From an uncultured Ruminococcus sp. (GTDB lineage Bacteria > Bacillota > Clostridia > Oscillospirales > Ruminococcaceae): DNA of 6,113 bases. The position numbers and the translations under genes were made by a program. This document shows positions 5,213 through 6,113 of this stretch, one piece after another (position 1 is the stretch's first letter; each line of letters opens with the position of its first letter). The stretch lies in the NCBI GenBank assembly GCA_946183385.1, contig CAMHBN010000123.1, forward strand, positions 1 to 6,113, given 5' to 3'. The notes under the pieces are model-generated. The model was not told the origin of the DNA. It saw only the letters and a list, made by a program, of their open reading frames with translations, and made no database searches.

Positions 5213-6113
5213 TCATAATAAACCTATGCTCATTAGTCTCGATCTGCATTTTTCAAGCAGCAGCTCATATTTGCTGTCGAGACTTCTGTTATTGAATATA
5301 GCGTGGTAAACGTGCCATACAAAGTGGTCGTTTTCAATATATTCCTGAATATCTTTAACTTCATCTGTTATTATTGCAATTATAGCGTTGCGTTTTTTAT
5401 TATCTTCAATAAGGTCGTAGGAACCGTTGAACTTTTCAAGGAATAAGTCTCTGTGTGCTTTTTGTTTTGATAATATAAAACATGAACAGCCATCAAAAAT
5501 AACTATTTCAAGTTCGCTCAGTGGAGTTTGCAGCTTGACATCATCTATCCAAAAGCCTGCATTACCGTCAGCGTAAGGAAGTTCATATTTTAGTATTTCT
5601 TCAAGAGCGATACTCTTAGGAAACGCAGAAGCAACACACCAAATTTCGCAATCATCGCTTTTTGCTATTTTATGAAATTCTTCGCCCGAAAGCCATAGAT
5701 ATTCTTGGCTTTCAAATAGTTTTCCATATTCGCTGTTAGTTATTTCGTGGTCAGTAATTAACCAGTTGTATTGTTCATAAAAAACGCCGATAGCATTGAT
5801 GATTTCATCTAATAATTTACCGTCATCAAGATATGCTCCGTATATCATATTATCACCATTTCTCTTGTAATCTAATCTCACCAAAGCCTTGCCATTAGGT
5901 AGCGGACAGGTCTCCTGCAATATCAGCGAGTAGCCTATCTCGTTCATGGCTGCCGAGAGTGTCTCTTCTTCCATTTGGTGATGTACCTCGTCAAGCCTGT
6001 CAAAAGCTCGCAGGTACGGCGATTCCGACACCCATTGCTCCTCGTCTGAGTTTATCTGTATCACGCAGGAAACGTACTCGGGAGCGGTCTGCAAAACGGC
6101 TCGCTGGAACGCT
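5213..6113 (-). CDS. Protein of unknown function, 5'-truncated (C-terminal part faintly DUF2691-like)
   Basis: The frame is open to the window edge (the residues before the TTG at 6094 read AFQRAV), so the start is missing; 299 residues are visible and the stop is TGA at 5213-5215. I do not recognise the protein with confidence. It is acidic and soluble, with no signal peptide or membrane helix in view. The first part (about residues 1-78) contains EYVSCVIQINSDEEQWVSES and an acidic helix DRLDEVHHQMEEETLSAAMN. The later part includes IGVFYEQYNWLITDHEI, CEIWCVASAFPKSI and ELEIVIFDGCSCFILSKQKA. This run of a YNWLI motif, a short strand ending in FPK, and a strand carrying the hydroxyl-rich CSCFIL faintly recalls DUF2691-type small proteins; I give that low weight. 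G+C changes sharply within the gene near 5880, richer toward the N-terminus, which suggests a two-part origin. No convincing terminator follows before the hydrolase promoter. Confidence 0.6.
   Translation of the reverse strand, partial: AFQRAVLQTAPEYVSCVIQINSDEEQWVSESPYLRAFDRLDEVHHQMEEETLSAAMNEIGYSLILQETCPLPNGKALVRLDYKRNGDNMIYGAYLDDGKLLDEIINAIGVFYEQYNWLITDHEITNSEYGKLFESQEYLWLSGEEFHKIAKSDDCEIWCVASAFPKSIALEEILKYELPYADGNAGFWIDDVKLQTPLSELEIVIFDGCSCFILSKQKAHRDLFLEKFNGSYDLIEDNKKRNAIIAIITDEVKDIQEYIENDHFVWHVYHAIFNNRSLDSKYELLLEKCRSRLMSIGLL

Overview
The window looks like a chromosomal piece of a gut or rumen Firmicute of the Ruminococcus / Oscillospiraceae type. The grounds are strong AAAGGAGG-type Shine-Dalgarno sites, sigma-A promoters with 17-base spacers, a GH43 glycosidase joined to a CBM6-like domain, and a small secreted protein carrying a dockerin-like GDINSDGT loop. 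This assignment is an inference from gene style, not from a marker gene. Both ends are cut inside genes.

Layout. Positions 1-1065 (+) hold the 3' part of a transglutaminase-like protein with a visible Cys-His-Asp triad. It is followed by a GC-rich hairpin and a spacer with a perfect 12-bp palindrome and a good promoter. Positions 1296-2819 (+) encode a cytoplasmic GH43 glycoside hydrolase with a C-terminal CBM6-like domain, closed by a strong intrinsic terminator. A new extended -10 promoter at 2909-2937 drives a 175-aa protein (2988-3515, GTG start) resembling the C-terminal domain of Tdi1-type immunity proteins (DUF1851). The next gene, 45 bases downstream, is an 86-aa Sec-exported protein with degenerate dockerin-like repeats (3561-3821). 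A near-perfect hairpin flanked by T-runs on both strands (3882-3924) ends this unit and the convergent gene. On the minus strand, 3971-5065 encodes a membrane-anchored alpha/beta hydrolase with its own promoter at 5123-5151. Positions 5213-6113 (minus) hold the 3' part of a protein I cannot assign with confidence.

How the genes relate. This is not one pathway. The GH43 enzyme would trim imported xylan- or arabinan-derived oligosaccharides. The Tdi1-like protein and perhaps the unassigned minus-strand protein have the look of accessory, immunity-type genes, but no partner toxin is visible. The hydrolase is an independent single-gene unit. Base composition is mosaic: hand counts of 60-base lines give 15/60 G+C at 241-300, 40/60 at 1801-1860, 22/60 at 3301-3360, 37/60 at 4621-4680 and 23/60 at 5401-5460. 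This fits an accessory region assembled from pieces of different origin.

Most notable items: the immunity-like gene paired with a tiny secreted dockerin-like protein, the palindrome just upstream of the GH43 promoter, the abrupt composition step inside the last gene, and a protein-like antisense reading in the first 87 bases. I see no tRNA, rRNA, CRISPR array or complete insertion sequence.
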